64,000 nt of DNA, from positions 1,736,001 through 1,800,000 of the forward strand of contig NC_079238.1 in NCBI RefSeq assembly GCF_027921745.1, given 5' to 3'. Source of the stretch: Schizosaccharomyces osmophilus (lineage: Eukaryota > Ascomycota > Schizosaccharomycetes > Schizosaccharomycetales > Schizosaccharomycetaceae). This document shows positions 54,379 through 64,000 of this stretch, piece after piece; the stretch's first letter is position 1; each line of letters opens with the position of its first letter. The notes beneath the pieces are model-generated. The model did not search any database and had not been told where the DNA came from. It saw nothing but the letters and a program-made list of their open reading frames with translations. The position numbers and the translations under genes were made by a program.

Positions 54379-56079
54379 TTATGGCAAGCAACCAACTTCT
54401 TTGGACTTAAGACTGTGAACATCGCTTTTCTCATCCTCCTTGCTTGGTAAGCCATCAATGAAATAATCAGAAGAACTGTCAGTTGTATCTTCCAGACTTA
54501 TTAAGAATTCTTCTGTTTCTTGAGGTGTTTCACTTAAGAACTTCTCACCTAACTCAGTAACAGGGAACACATAGCAGATCAAAATATGGGTCAAGGCACT
54601 GACTAAGAATCCCAAAAAGTAATTGAGATTGAACATGGTGCTTGCGGCAGTCGGTACTTTGTTACCAGTGGAACCAGCCATACCAACAATGTTTATCAGC
54701 ATACCACATATATAAGAAACAAAGCCACGGAAATTAATCCCCTTGTAAAAGTAATAGCAGCTAGATTCGTCGGACTTGTAAAGATGTGAAGTTCGAATAT
54801 ATCCTTTACGGATTATAAAGTAATCGGCAGTAAAAATGCCAGCAAAAGCCGACATGAAAACCGAGTAAGAAGAAAGATATGTGGTAAAATTGTTGCTAGA
54901 ACTTAGCAAATTCCAAGGACACATGCAAATAGCAATTATGGAAGCGAGGTAAGCACCGCGACGGACATTAAATACGGTAGGAAGCAACGCAGAAATATCA
55001 TTACCGGCAGAAACAGAGTTTGCTGCCACGTTTGTACCAAGTTGGGCAACACAGAGACCAAAACCGATGAAAAAAACGCCAGCACGAACACCATGGGCAT
55101 TTGAATGGTCCAAAAACGCCGAAAGGAGACTAGTTGGGTCCCAATAAGCCTTTCCATAGATTGACTTGGAAGCAGAACTGACAAGGATACCAATTAAGGA
55201 TGTGATACCGAATGAAAGGGGTACAGTAATGATTTGAGGCCAGAGGTTGGCATTAGGAGTAGTGGCAAATCTAGCAAAGTCCGGACTATTAACGGCCAAG
55301 GTAGCAAAGCCATCCAAGACAGTTACAATGCCATTTACGACGGTCCAACCATGCTCCCATTTCGGAAGGTTTGTAGGCTCGTGAATGACAGGACCAGCGC
55401 CTTTGGCTTTGACAAGGGCCCAAATTAAAAAGGCGACTGCGGCAGGAGGAGCGATAAAAGCCTTAATGGTAAAAAGATGGCGAATTTGATGAACTGGAAA
55501 CCAGATTGCGACATTCGAAACGAGCCAAAAGATAAAGAAGCCAACCCATTGGTAAGTTTCGGTACCACTGTTCCCCATGGTATTGTGGATATGGGAAAAG
55601 GAGGGCCAAATAGATCGTAGCATTAAGACGACACATTCACCTCCAATCCAGGCGTGGACACCAAACCATATACATGCCATGACACTGCGATTTAAAACAG
55701 GCCATAAAGAGCCCCAAATACCAAACGAACAGCGAGAAACTACAGGAAAGGAAACATGATAGACGGCACCAGGACGACCAGTTGCAGCGATCAAAAAACC
55801 ACAAATCATGTAACCTACCCAGACGCAAATCCAAGCTTCCCACCAATTGAGACCAGCTTCAATGGCAGTAGCTGAAATCATCCAAGTGTTAATGTTTACA
55901 GATTCAGCAAGCCAAAAAGAAATATAGTTCCAATGCCCCCAAAGACGCTTGCTGCTTGGGACAGGGTATAAATCCTCGTTAGTCAACATGCGTTGCCTCA
56001 AAGATAAACCTGGCTTTTGGTCTAACAGGATAATGTCTTTGAGTTTTTGGTAGACCTTATTTTCCGTGACTTTGCCCAT
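54379..56079 (-). CDS. fur4: NCS1-family uracil permease, Fur4-like
   Basis: ATG 56079 ([19 protein letters not shown]) gives 566 residues. The preceding Phe-rich codons are a T-run artefact. NCS1 landmarks are [23 protein letters not shown] before membrane segment 1, [19 protein letters not shown] and NSPDFARFA. About 12 membrane segments are visible, and the C-terminal tail is acidic and Ser-rich, as in Fur4, where such tails control endocytosis. The transporter brings in uracil by proton symport. It closes the pyrimidine block: regulator, UPRT and permease are adjacent. Allantoin or uridine as substrate cannot be excluded from sequence, but context favours uracil. Confidence 0.87.
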   Translation of the reverse strand: MGKVTENKVYQKLKDIILLDQKPGLSLRQRMLTNEDLYPVPSSKRLWGHWNYISFWLAESVNINTWMISATAIEAGLNWWEAWICVWVGYMICGFLIAATGRPGAVYHVSFPVVSRCSFGIWGSLWPVLNRSVMACIWFGVHAWIGGECVVLMLRSIWPSFSHIHNTMGNSGTETYQWVGFFIFWLVSNVAIWFPVHQIRHLFTIKAFIAPPAAVAFLIWALVKAKGAGPVIHEPTNLPKWEHGWTVVNGIVTVLDGFATLAVNSPDFARFATTPNANLWPQIITVPLSFGITSLIGILVSSASKSIYGKAYWDPTSLLSAFLDHSNAHGVRAGVFFIGFGLCVAQLGTNVAANSVSAGNDISALLPTVFNVRRGAYLASIIAICMCPWNLLSSSNNFTTYLSSYSVFMSAFAGIFTADYFIIRKGYIRTSHLYKSDESSCYYFYKGINFRGFVSYICGMLINIVGMAGSTGNKVPTAASTMFNLNYFLGFLVSALTHILICYVFPVTELGEKFLSETPQETEEFLISLEDTTDSSSDYFIDGLPSKEDEKSDVHSLKSKEVGCLP

Positions 56080-57543
56080 ATTGCCCAAGAAAAAAAAAAA
56101 CAAAGACGGTACTTTCCAAACAATAAAATAAAAAAGACTAAAAAGATAAAAAAACGAGACGATAAGAAGCCAAGAAACAGAAATTCACGAGGGAGAAGTG
56201 TCAATGAAAGATTTTTTTTAGTGCAACCCTCTAGGACGAAAACTTTTTGCTAAGACTTTGAGCCCAAAAAAAACAGGCAAATGTTTCTTTAGATTCAAAC
56301 TGGCTTAAAAGGAAGGATACAAAATGGATATATGCCCAATTTTGCAGGGCGTGGTGTTTGGGAAAGACAAGCTTGGATTGCACACAACAAAAATTTTTAG
56401 GCAGCCACGAAGCATACGACTTGCACAACTTCGCTAACTTAATAAGCTCTTTCGAAACGAAGGACAAAAATTGCTACTCCAAAAGCACGAAAAACAAAAA
56501 TTCGCTTTGCAGCTGTTGGATGTAAAAGAAGGCGAAATGGCGAAATGCACTTTCAACAGGAATGTAGTAGGAAGAAAGAGAATACAGTGCTTGTGCTCTA
56601 AAAACTGGGTCTTCAGTCTTTGGTTGATTGTAAATGTTCCTGATTAGGCCTTGGAAGAAGAGTGAACGAGATGTCCCTGTAGGAGAAAAAAATAACGAAT
56701 GAATGCACAACGCTTCAAAAAGAGTCAATGGAACAGAAAACACACACAGGAATGGGGAATTGGGCAAGAAGAATCACAATGTTTTAAATTTGAACAGGAT
56801 TGACTAATGTTTCCTTTCCTTGGCGAATCAAGGAAGCAAAAACGAGCAAAGAAAAGGAAAGAAAAAGAAAAAGATAATGTTGCTTATGCTTATGCAAGGA
56901 AGTTTGCTCTATTTATGTCCTTCCTCACCTGTCGTATCTAAACTTACGTTTCTGCTCCTCCACGCTGATTATCAAAAAGCCTGGTTTGTCTTATCGAATG
57001 CATTGGAGCCTGGAGCTTTGATAGCACTAATAAAAAGAGAAAGCAAAGAAAATAGGCATTGCTGTTCTTTCTTAGACCCCGGTAGGAAAAGCACCCCGTT
57101 TCATTCCTTCCATGGTTTCTTGCTTCCTCGCTTTCTTTGGATTCTTTGGTTTTTAAAATTTTTAAATTCTTTGACTAGAAACGGTAATGGCAAGCTCATA
57201 CAAAAGATCAATATCCTTCTTTTCTTTTTGTAATCTCGTAGCCTTTTCTATCCTTGGATGGAAGAATTGCGCTACATGTACAAACAATCATCTTTAAAGA
57301 AATATAACCATCCAAGTGTCGTTTTTTTATTTCATTTCATTTGTTTTGTTTTGTTTCGGAAACGGTTTGCTTTTTGTTTTTGGTTGGATGGGTCCGTTCT
57401 CTTTGTTCTTCTTTAGATCAACATAAAACATTCGTTCCTTACTTTTAAAGTATACTAGCTAAGCTAAGCTAAGCTAAAAACCCAAGTTACATTTTGATAT
57501 TGTTGTTTGTTCCCAACTTGTATTCCACCACATATATTGCAGT
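56080..57543. other. Divergent intergenic region, uracil permease / phs1
   Basis: 1464 nt. Two longer frames (56474-56767 minus, 56820-57233 plus) look random in composition and are not called. There is a small tandem repeat AGCTA x4 at 57457-57476, about 70 nt before the phs1 ATG. No CCGCGG occurs in the permease promoter. Confidence 0.5.
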
Positions 57544-58335
57544 ATGGTAAAGACATGTAAGAAATAATGTTCTAGAGGTAAAGATTCGTCTGCTAATCTC
57601 GTAGTTTCAACCCAGTATCTTAAATTGTACAATGTTTTATCGTGCTTTTTATGGCTAAGTGTCTTAATTCGAGCTGGCTTGCTTTGGCACATCTCTGGTG
57701 ATCAGCGTGCAGTCTTCAACCACACAAACGTCTTGGTACGTTGGGTCCAAACGTTGGCTTTGGCCGAAGTCTTCCATAGTATCCTTAGGTTCGTAAAGTC
57801 ATCTCCCTTCACCACTGCTATCCAAGTACTTTCTCGTCTTATACTTGTTTGGGGTGTCTGCTATCTTTTCCCACAAAGCATCAATACCTCTCCCATCTAT
57901 CTGTTTATGATTCTAGCTTGGTCCATCACTGAAGTTATCCGTTATGCATTTTACGCTTGTAACTTGGCCGGCAGTGTCCCCAAGTTGCTTTTATGGCTTC
58001 GTTACAATACCTTTCTTGTTTTGTATCCCATTGGCGCCGGAAGTGAATTGTTGCTCGTTCTGAAAACGTTTCGTGTTGCCTGGAACACCTTCTTTTTGAG
58101 TAAAATTGTGTGGACCGCTGCCACTGTAATCTATCCTTTTGGTATGTACTCTGCTTGTTCCTCGCTTTGTTCTAGTCAACTTTACAATTGTCTGTTCGAG
58201 ATGAACAAACATGCTAAGTCGTTCGTTCCTTTACATAAACTGACATTTTTTTTAGGATTCTACATGTTGTACACGCACATGATTTCCCAACGTCGTAAAG
58301 TCCTTAAACTTACAAAGAAGGATGTTAAGGCCTAA
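57544..58335 (+). CDS. phs1: Phs1, very-long-chain 3-hydroxyacyl-CoA dehydratase, 3 exons
   Basis: Exons 57544-57556 (13 nt), 57605-58141 and 58256-58335 encode 209 residues. The main frame has no ATG at its head. The 13-nt exon MVKT joins through a 48-nt intron (GTAAGA; CTAAT) to FSTQYLKLYNVLSCFLWL, the expected PTPLA start. A 114-nt intron is removed between YPFG and FYMLYTHMISQRRK. Six hydrophobic segments are visible. Catalytic Tyr145 and Glu152 sit in RYNTFLVLYPIGAGSE with the same 7-residue spacing as budding-yeast Phs1. The ER enzyme dehydrates 3-hydroxyacyl-CoA during elongation. The basic C-terminus (LTKKDVKA) fits ER retrieval. Confidence 0.92.
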
Positions 58336-58737
58336 TACAAAGTGCATCATCGCTTCTCTACATGATTTTCGATCTCTCAACTTGTTCGATTCCTAGAAAG
58401 TATCTATACTCACTCACTCTTTTCGTCATTCATTTTAATTTTCAAAGGCTATACAAACAGTTGGTAATTCTTTTTTATATTTTCTTCTTTCCCATGAGAT
58501 ACCATTCTCATGAGTTTTTGCAACAGGAAGGTGTTTCCAATAAGTAGAAAGTGCAGCAGTCAAAATAAAACTGCTAATAAAAGACAAGATTAGCAATGCT
58601 TTTCTTCCCCTTTGATCATGTTATTATTCAGTACAAAAAGCAAATCTTGATTGTATATTCGTAAAAGCGTTGCAGAGAACTTGTTCACCTCAATCTGCTA
58701 CTTTATAATAGTTTTATAGCTCGTTTTATTCACTTTC
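58336..58737. other. Convergent 3' region, phs1 / smd3
   Basis: 402 nt between converging genes. I see nothing specific. Confidence 0.5.
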
Positions 58738-59189
58738 TTAACGTCGTCCACCACGAGTCGGTAACGGCGTACCACGAGCAGGTCCTACTTTGAACATAGG
58801 TGCGTTTCTATCTCAGTCAGTAAAACTTGCTTTCACTGTTACCGAATTAGCTTACTTGAGCATGTCTGGAACAATCAAAAATCGAATGTGAGATCCCCGA
58901 ATGTATACTTGGTCAAGATGAGAAACGCGTCCATCTCTGGCAGTGACGCTTATGTCTTTCATCTGGCAGTTCATATTGTCTTCCGCTAAATTATTTGTTA
59001 GCCGACATTTTTAAATTGGTACTTTACCTTCAATCAGTTTGCCTCTATAAGTAGAACCATTTTCCAACTCCATACTAACGATGTGCCCTAACAATCAACG
59101 TTAGTGTACTTAGCTTCATAAAAAAAAGAACAAAAGAATAAAGGTTAAATACCTTGGGACTCATGGAGCAGCTTTAAGCACAAAGACAT
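58738..59189 (-). CDS. smd3: Small nuclear ribonucleoprotein SmD3, 4 exons
   Basis: Exons 59189-59153, 59087-59028, 58985-58856 and 58807-58738 encode 98 residues. No single open frame covers even half of it, so it is easily missed. The spliced protein reads [20 protein letters not shown], then [20 protein letters not shown] (Sm1), [21 protein letters not shown] (Sm2) and a [11 protein letters not shown] tail whose Arg/Gly end is a methylation-type motif. Introns are 65, 42 and 48 nt with standard branches. SmD3 forms the heptameric ring with SmB, D1, D2, E, F and G on U1, U2, U4 and U5 snRNA. Confidence 0.95.
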
Positions 59190-59392
59190 GATTCAGTTGA
59201 ATTGCCTTTTGTGGTGAGTATTCAGTAGGTGCTATGCTATGTCCGTAAAAACCTTTGCCCACTACAAACGCTGTGTAAGCCAGTCAAAATTACTACTATA
59301 AGAGTTGCTTGGTTAATTTGGACTTTATCAAAAGAAAGAAACAAATACCAATCTTAATTTAAAGAATTGAGGTCACTTTTAGGGTAAAAGAA

Positions 59393-60523
59393 ATGCAAAA
59401 CATAGATGGAAATGACAACGACAAAGTTTTTCTTTGCAAAAAATGCAAGAAACAGGCAACCGTAATGTCTAGGTCGGAATACACTTGTGATGGATGCTTT
59501 GTCCGATCAACAGAAAACAAAATTCGTCGTCAGTTTGAGCTTTCGCGTCCAAATTTGGAAAAAGGACACTCTCAAAAGGCCTTGCTCGCTGTTTCCGGGG
59601 GTATTTCTTCAATGGCCATGTTGGAAACTGCGTATTATCTTTCGCGACACAGAAAAGATAACTATCGACCAATGTTTGATGAATTCTTGGTTGTTCATTT
59701 GCAAAGTAAATCTTTACAAAACGAAGAAGAGTGCGCGCAAACAGTCAATACAATCCAAAAAGCCATCGATTGTCATTATACGCAATGTAAATTTGAGGTT
59801 ATCGAAGAAGAGGATTTACTGAAGGAGGCATCTTACATTGACACCAATGGCAAATTTTCTCGTGGTGATTCTTCTGAACCCCATACGTTTAATTTGGAAG
59901 CTCTTCCATCATTAGCTTCAAGACAAGATTTGTTGTATCGGGTTCGCGAGCAAGCTCTTGTCGCCATTGCCGAAAAGGAACAATGTGACACTATCGTTTT
60001 TGGTGATTGCGGTACAACGATCGCAGCTCGCGTTTTGGAGCTTGTAGCTGAAGGAAGAGGTTTTGCCATTCCTTGGTGCACATCTGTTTGTTCTAAGCTT
60101 CCTGATTTCCCTGTTTTTTTGTTGCGTCCTCTCCGTGATGTATTGTCTTCCGAGCTAAAATCTTACATGAAAATCAAAGAACTTGATTATATAGCAAAGG
60201 AAGTGGAAGAACGCCCTGCCACAATATCTGGCGTAGCAGAAAATTACTTTACAACCTTGAACGACCATTTCCCCAGTCTGGTAAATACTGTTGTACGGAT
60301 GTCGTCCAAGCTGGGCGTGCCAGAGGTGAAGAAAACCTGTTCACTTTGTAAGTTGCCGATGCAGGAAAATGCGGAAGCCTGGTTACAAAGAACTACTGTG
60401 CAGCATCCTAGCGAAAGACAAGAAGATGTTGCCGCCAACCCTGATATATGTTATGCATGCTCCGTTTCCCTAAAGAATATGAAACAGCCATTACGGATTC
60501 CCGCGGTCAAAAAAGAACAGTAA
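59393..60523 (+). CDS. ctu2: Ctu2/Ncs2, cytosolic tRNA thiolation subunit
   Basis: An intronless frame of 376 residues. An N-terminal zinc-ribbon-like part (FLCKKCKKQA...YTCDGCF) is followed by an ATP-pyrophosphatase-fold loop AVSGGISSMAM, a degenerate SGGxDS motif as expected of the non-catalytic Ctu2 partner. C-terminal Cys pairs follow (CSLCKLP; ICYACSV). With Ctu1 it adds sulphur to wobble U34 (mcm5s2U) in Lys, Glu and Gln tRNAs. The gene order phs1, smd3, ctu2, mL43, mdm34 matches S. pombe. Confidence 0.92.
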   Translation: MQNIDGNDNDKVFLCKKCKKQATVMSRSEYTCDGCFVRSTENKIRRQFELSRPNLEKGHSQKALLAVSGGISSMAMLETAYYLSRHRKDNYRPMFDEFLVVHLQSKSLQNEEECAQTVNTIQKAIDCHYTQCKFEVIEEEDLLKEASYIDTNGKFSRGDSSEPHTFNLEALPSLASRQDLLYRVREQALVAIAEKEQCDTIVFGDCGTTIAARVLELVAEGRGFAIPWCTSVCSKLPDFPVFLLRPLRDVLSSELKSYMKIKELDYIAKEVEERPATISGVAENYFTTLNDHFPSLVNTVVRMSSKLGVPEVKKTCSLCKLPMQENAEAWLQRTTVQHPSERQEDVAANPDICYACSVSLKNMKQPLRIPAVKKEQ

Positions 60524-60691
60524 ATAAGGGTCTTATGTATATTAATATTTTTTTTGGATTTCTTCGCACTATTTGGGTAAACACTTATTTATGGAGTACA
60601 AGGATAAGGATAAAAAAGAGGAAAGGATTGATTAGTTAATAATATTAAGAGTATTTTGTTTATGTTGAACTTGTATCAGTAGTTTTGTCCA

Positions 60692-61272
60692 TCAATTTTT
60701 CCCATAAACCCGATATGATTTTGCTGATTCAGAAAAAGGGCTCCAAACACCACGCACAGATGGATTTGTAGATTGGACTGGTTGTTTGATAAATCGTGGT
60801 TTCAAACCATCACTGTCACGGCACATTGTAATTTTGTCCATAATCTGCTTGGTGTCCATCTTTCTAGTGCAGATTGTTTTTTCACGTCCAGTATCTTAAA
60901 GATATTTAGTCAGTATACAATTACTTTTATGAAAAAAACACGCAGCGCGGCATATCATGCCAGCTGCTGTTTATGTTGTTCAGTTGAGATTACTTACTGT
61001 AAAATGCTCGTATTAAAGGATGCTGTCCTTGTCTGTTGTAAACATGAAACTCGATATCCTGAGAGGTTTTTGCAATAGGAGCTAACTTTTTCGTTAAAAA
61101 CTCTTTCATTGATTTGGAACTTCCGCCCCAATTGCAGTATGAGAGTTCGATCCTTTGGCACTAATTAAAAATCATCAGCATGTCTTTTTCTTCAACGTTC
61201 TATACATACAGGACGGATAAAGGATCCCAATCCATTTTTCGGTATGGCCGTTTTCTGCACGATTTCAATCAT
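60692..61272 (-). CDS. Mitochondrial large-subunit ribosomal protein mL43, 3 exons
   Basis: Exons 61272-61210, 61160-60998 and 60894-60692 give 142 residues. Splicing joins KNGLGSFIRP to CQRIELSYCNWGGSSKSM, the signature of the L51/S25/CI-B8 thioredoxin-like family, and then LIRAFY to NTGREKTICTRKM. Introns are 49 and 103 nt (GTATGT, GTAAGT; the second has CTGAC and CTAAA near its end). The C-terminal 50 residues are a fungal-type extension. It lies between ctu2 and mdm34, where S. pombe has its homolog. As with smd3, no one frame reveals it. Confidence 0.9.
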
Positions 61273-62614
61273 TGTCCAGCAAATTGGGTTTCCTATTTCA
61301 ATGGAATGAATGAAGGGGAAAACAAATAGGCAAAGGTCAAGAGAACAAAAAAAAAAGTATTCAAATAATAGCGGACTCCTCAAAGAACGCTTAATTTACA
61401 AAAATGCTACAAATGTACAAGGTAAGGTGGGTTGTGTAGGAAGGGCTAGTGGAAGGAGATGCGCGGGTCAGGCAGGAGTATGGAAAGTACTAGTTGAGTG
61501 GTAATGGGCAGCGAAAAAAGCAGTAAAATAAGGCTCTTTATTCTATTTCTTTCTTTGATTCGTATGCACATTTCTTGAACCCATTTCAGCGGTTTCTATG
61601 TTTTCAGGTTTCTTTTCAAAGAATGCAATTAGCTATCCAAAAAAATGCGTTTCGTTACGATACGAATAATGTTTTTTTTATTTTTAAAAGAGCTACTGTT
61701 TAACGCTGAAGAGTATGGGCAATGGTACTGCAGAAAGGAATGTATGGGTCAAACAATTAAAAGGCAGGATCGCGCTTGGACTCTGACGATGGAAGTTTTT
61801 CTGAAACAAGAATATCTTGAAGAAATGGATACCGCTTTCCTACTGATGTTGAACCTCGAAATGTCAAAATCATATCATTCTTCCACCCGCGTTTATACCG
61901 AGCACTCTAACCTTTCATACAGTTCATACTGCTTCTTCTACCTTTGCTTTACGAATTACTTTTTCTAGTGCATATATTTCGCTGATGCTACTCTTATAGA
62001 ACTGGTACTTGGGTTACTGAAACTGGCATATTCTCATTTAAAATAAATGAGCCGACGAGAGAACAAACAAATTTACAACAATCCATTTGTTCAATCCGTG
62101 TTTTCAAAAGCCTATAGGAAAAAAAGAATGCAGAAGAGGAAAGACACAAAACAAGCGCCAATATTTACACATGCCTCCTTCTTTGAGAGAACGCAAACAA
62201 ACAGGCAAGGTTGTTCTTTCATTGTCAATTACCATTAATGAACCAAAGGGTTCTCAGCAACACAGTCCATCCTACTGATGATATTATTTAAGATATTTCT
62301 TGTTTTTCTAACCTTGGGTTATATTCATGTTTGTTTACTTTTGGAAATAGCATACGTTAGCGAAGCATCCTACTTTTATTTTTCACATTTCCCAAAGCTT
62401 CGGTAAACCCCACTGCTCCTTTCAAATAACGTATTGCTGTTTAACGGACCCGCCACTAGTTAATTACAACCTGCCATCTACAAATATCGAGAGAAGCGAT
62501 TCTGAATGGAATTGCTATAAATAGCAAGGAAACTAAACAAAGATTTATGAGATTTAGCAAAGAATAAGGCTTTGAGTGCATTAAATTGACCAAGGTCACC
62601 ATTTGACTGTGAAA
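61273..62614. other. Divergent intergenic region, mL43 / mdm34
   Basis: 1342 nt between divergent genes. Frames of up to 107 codons (61645-61968) exist but have no recognisable content. I see no tRNA-like cloverleaf. Confidence 0.5.
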
Positions 62615-64000
62615 ATGTCGTTTCGAATAAGTGGTTGGGGTGAACAGTTTTCGGAAGCCTTTTATGAGCGAGCCACGACATTACTGACTGCTGCCCTTAA
62701 CAAGGGTGCGAAGCATTCACTAATTGCTGATCGCATTACTGTCAAGGAATTGAATATGGGTGAACAACCACCGGAACTGGAGATTTTAGAAATAGGAGAT
62801 TTTGCGCCTGATCGGTTTCAGGGTTTGTTTAATTTTCATTACTCCGGAAATGCATCATTGGTTTTGCAAACGAAAATTCGGGCAAACCCCTTGTCTGTTG
62901 AAAAACGGAAAGTACCTAGCTTTGGTGCAAAAAACACCATGCTGGCATCTTGTGCTCCTTTGACGGTTCCAATGTTCTTGCGGTTGTCAAATCTTAAACT
63001 GAATGGTATTGTTGTTTTGGTTTTTTCAAAGCAAAAGGGAATCACCATGGTATTTCGCAATGATCCTTTAGAGTCTTTACGAGTTTCTTCCTCCTTTGAT
63101 TCAATTCCTGCGATAGCTCGTTTTTTACAGAGAGAAATTGAGGTTCAACTTGCTGCTTTGTTTCGGGAAGAACTTCCTTCTATCATTTACAAGATGTCTC
63201 GTTTGTGGTTTGCCAAAGCAGATCCAGCTCTTCCTTTTTCAGTTCCTAAGCCGAGATCAACATGCTATGGAGCTTCCAGGGAGGCCGAATTACCAGCGTC
63301 TTCAAACCCTGACTTCTTAGATGGACCACCGGATTACTTTGAATCCACCAAAGTCGATGCTCAATATCCAATGAAAATGGGTCCACTAGACGTCCATGCT
63401 CACCCTAATCTTCAATCGTTGACAAAGATGGCTTTGTCGAGGAATTCCCTCCATCCAAAATCCTCCAACAACATTCCCATGTGCATTTTTAGGTCCACTC
63501 CTTTTGATACCATTCATCGCCTTTCGGCTCAGTCTGAGGAGCCTTCTTGCACTCCTCCTTCAACACTTTCCCCTTCTCCTTCTACAGAATATTTCTTTAC
63601 TCAACATAATGTTTCGACAACAGGAACTGTATCGCCGCGACCCACAATATTCGGCAAAATGAAGAATGCGCATCCTCATCGTCGTCGTGAACAGGTGAAA
63701 AAACGACACGTTATACGTTTACAATCATCAGAAATCATGCAAACGTCGCCGTCTAATACAATTTCCGCTACTCATAATTCGGATCCTTTTGTCTGCGAAC
63801 CTCACATTTCTTCAAATAATGAAAAGTCTGCATTTGGAGATTCTTCGGAAAAAAACCCAGAGAAAGTAATTATTTGTGATTCCAATGTTAAAGACTCAAT
63901 TGAGAAATCTTCTTTAAACAGCCCTATCCCTCGTTGGAGAGCAGACGAATTACAACGCAAGTTACAAGAGGAATCATTATCAAAAAAGGTTTTCAACCCA
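62615..64000 (+). CDS. mdm34: Mdm34, ERMES outer-membrane subunit (5' part)
   Basis: From ATG 62615 (MSFRISGWGEQFSEAFYERA) the frame is open for 462 codons to the window edge, so the gene is cut by the window, not broken. The first about 200 residues match the SMP lipid-transfer domain of Mdm34: LNKGAKHSLIADRITVKELNMG, PPELEILEIGD, LFNFHYSGNASLVLQTKIRANPL and MFLRLSNLKLNGIVVLVFSK. After it the chain is Ser/Pro-rich and basic (HPHRRREQVKKRH), as in other fungi. With Mmm1, Mdm10 and Mdm12 it tethers ER and mitochondria and moves phospholipids. Because it lacks a stop in the window, it can be overlooked. Confidence 0.93.
   Translation, partial: MSFRISGWGEQFSEAFYERATTLLTAALNKGAKHSLIADRITVKELNMGEQPPELEILEIGDFAPDRFQGLFNFHYSGNASLVLQTKIRANPLSVEKRKVPSFGAKNTMLASCAPLTVPMFLRLSNLKLNGIVVLVFSKQKGITMVFRNDPLESLRVSSSFDSIPAIARFLQREIEVQLAALFREELPSIIYKMSRLWFAKADPALPFSVPKPRSTCYGASREAELPASSNPDFLDGPPDYFESTKVDAQYPMKMGPLDVHAHPNLQSLTKMALSRNSLHPKSSNNIPMCIFRSTPFDTIHRLSAQSEEPSCTPPSTLSPSPSTEYFFTQHNVSTTGTVSPRPTIFGKMKNAHPHRRREQVKKRHVIRLQSSEIMQTSPSNTISATHNSDPFVCEPHISSNNEKSAFGDSSEKNPEKVIICDSNVKDSIEKSSLNSPIPRWRADELQRKLQEESLSKKVFNP

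Noticed and set aside
56474-57233. Two frames of about 100-140 codons between the uracil permease and phs1
   Set aside because: Phe/Leu/Lys-rich translations typical of AT-rich spacer. No recognisable motifs.
61645-61968. 107-codon frame between mL43 and mdm34
   Set aside because: Aromatic-rich, AT-driven composition, no domain, no splice or promoter support.

Overview
The window is nuclear DNA of a fission yeast (Schizosaccharomyces). Four things point there: short introns with GTATGT/GTAAGT-like donors and CTAAC/CTAAT/CTGAC branch points close to the AG; HomolE and HomolD boxes in front of a ribosomal-protein gene; family-typical proteins (Tea3, Ace2, Spo7, Thi1, Urg1-3); and a gene order I recall from S. 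pombe. It is probably not S. pombe itself but a relative such as the octosporus/cryophilus/osmophilus group. That species call is inference. All S. pombe names and order statements come from memory, not from a search.

Layout. Block A (180-34077) reads spo7, an Rtt106-like chaperone, nop9, a DUF1764 protein, ace2, ubi3, an MMTAG2-like protein, gls1, idp1, cbc1, an FAD amino-acid oxidase, trs120, pre5, an ABHD4/5-like hydrolase and tea3. This matches the order of the S. pombe SPAC6G9/SPAC6G10 genes. Block B (34259-38818) holds thi1 and nob1. Block C (39188-49461) holds an Itt1-type RBR ligase, med6, a nicotinic-acid-type transporter, urg2, urg3 and urg1. Block D (50870-56079) holds a Toe1-like Zn2Cys6 factor, a second uracil phosphoribosyltransferase and a uracil permease. 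Block E (57544-64000) holds phs1, smd3, ctu2, mL43 and the start of mdm34. In S. pombe, block E lies on another chromosome (SPBC19C2 names).

Most genes are housekeeping: splicing, thiolation, proteasome, TRAPP, Mediator, ERMES, ER glycan trimming and fatty-acid elongation. Blocks C and D together form the accessory part, a contiguous uracil/pyrimidine-utilisation neighbourhood. It has two uracil phosphoribosyltransferases, a GTP-cyclohydrolase-II-like enzyme with altered loops, a DUF1688 enzyme of unknown chemistry, a permease, a second transporter and its own Zn2Cys6 regulator. Its intergenic regions share a rare CCGCGG palindrome, which I saw outside coding sequence only in this cluster. 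This is the best candidate for an incompletely described system.

I resolved splice structures by hand for 13 genes. Several give tiny coding exons (13 and 19 nt first exons, an 8-nt last exon) or restore an expected domain end. The mdm34 reading frame runs off the right edge. I saw no tRNA, rRNA, transposon, LTR or CRISPR array.
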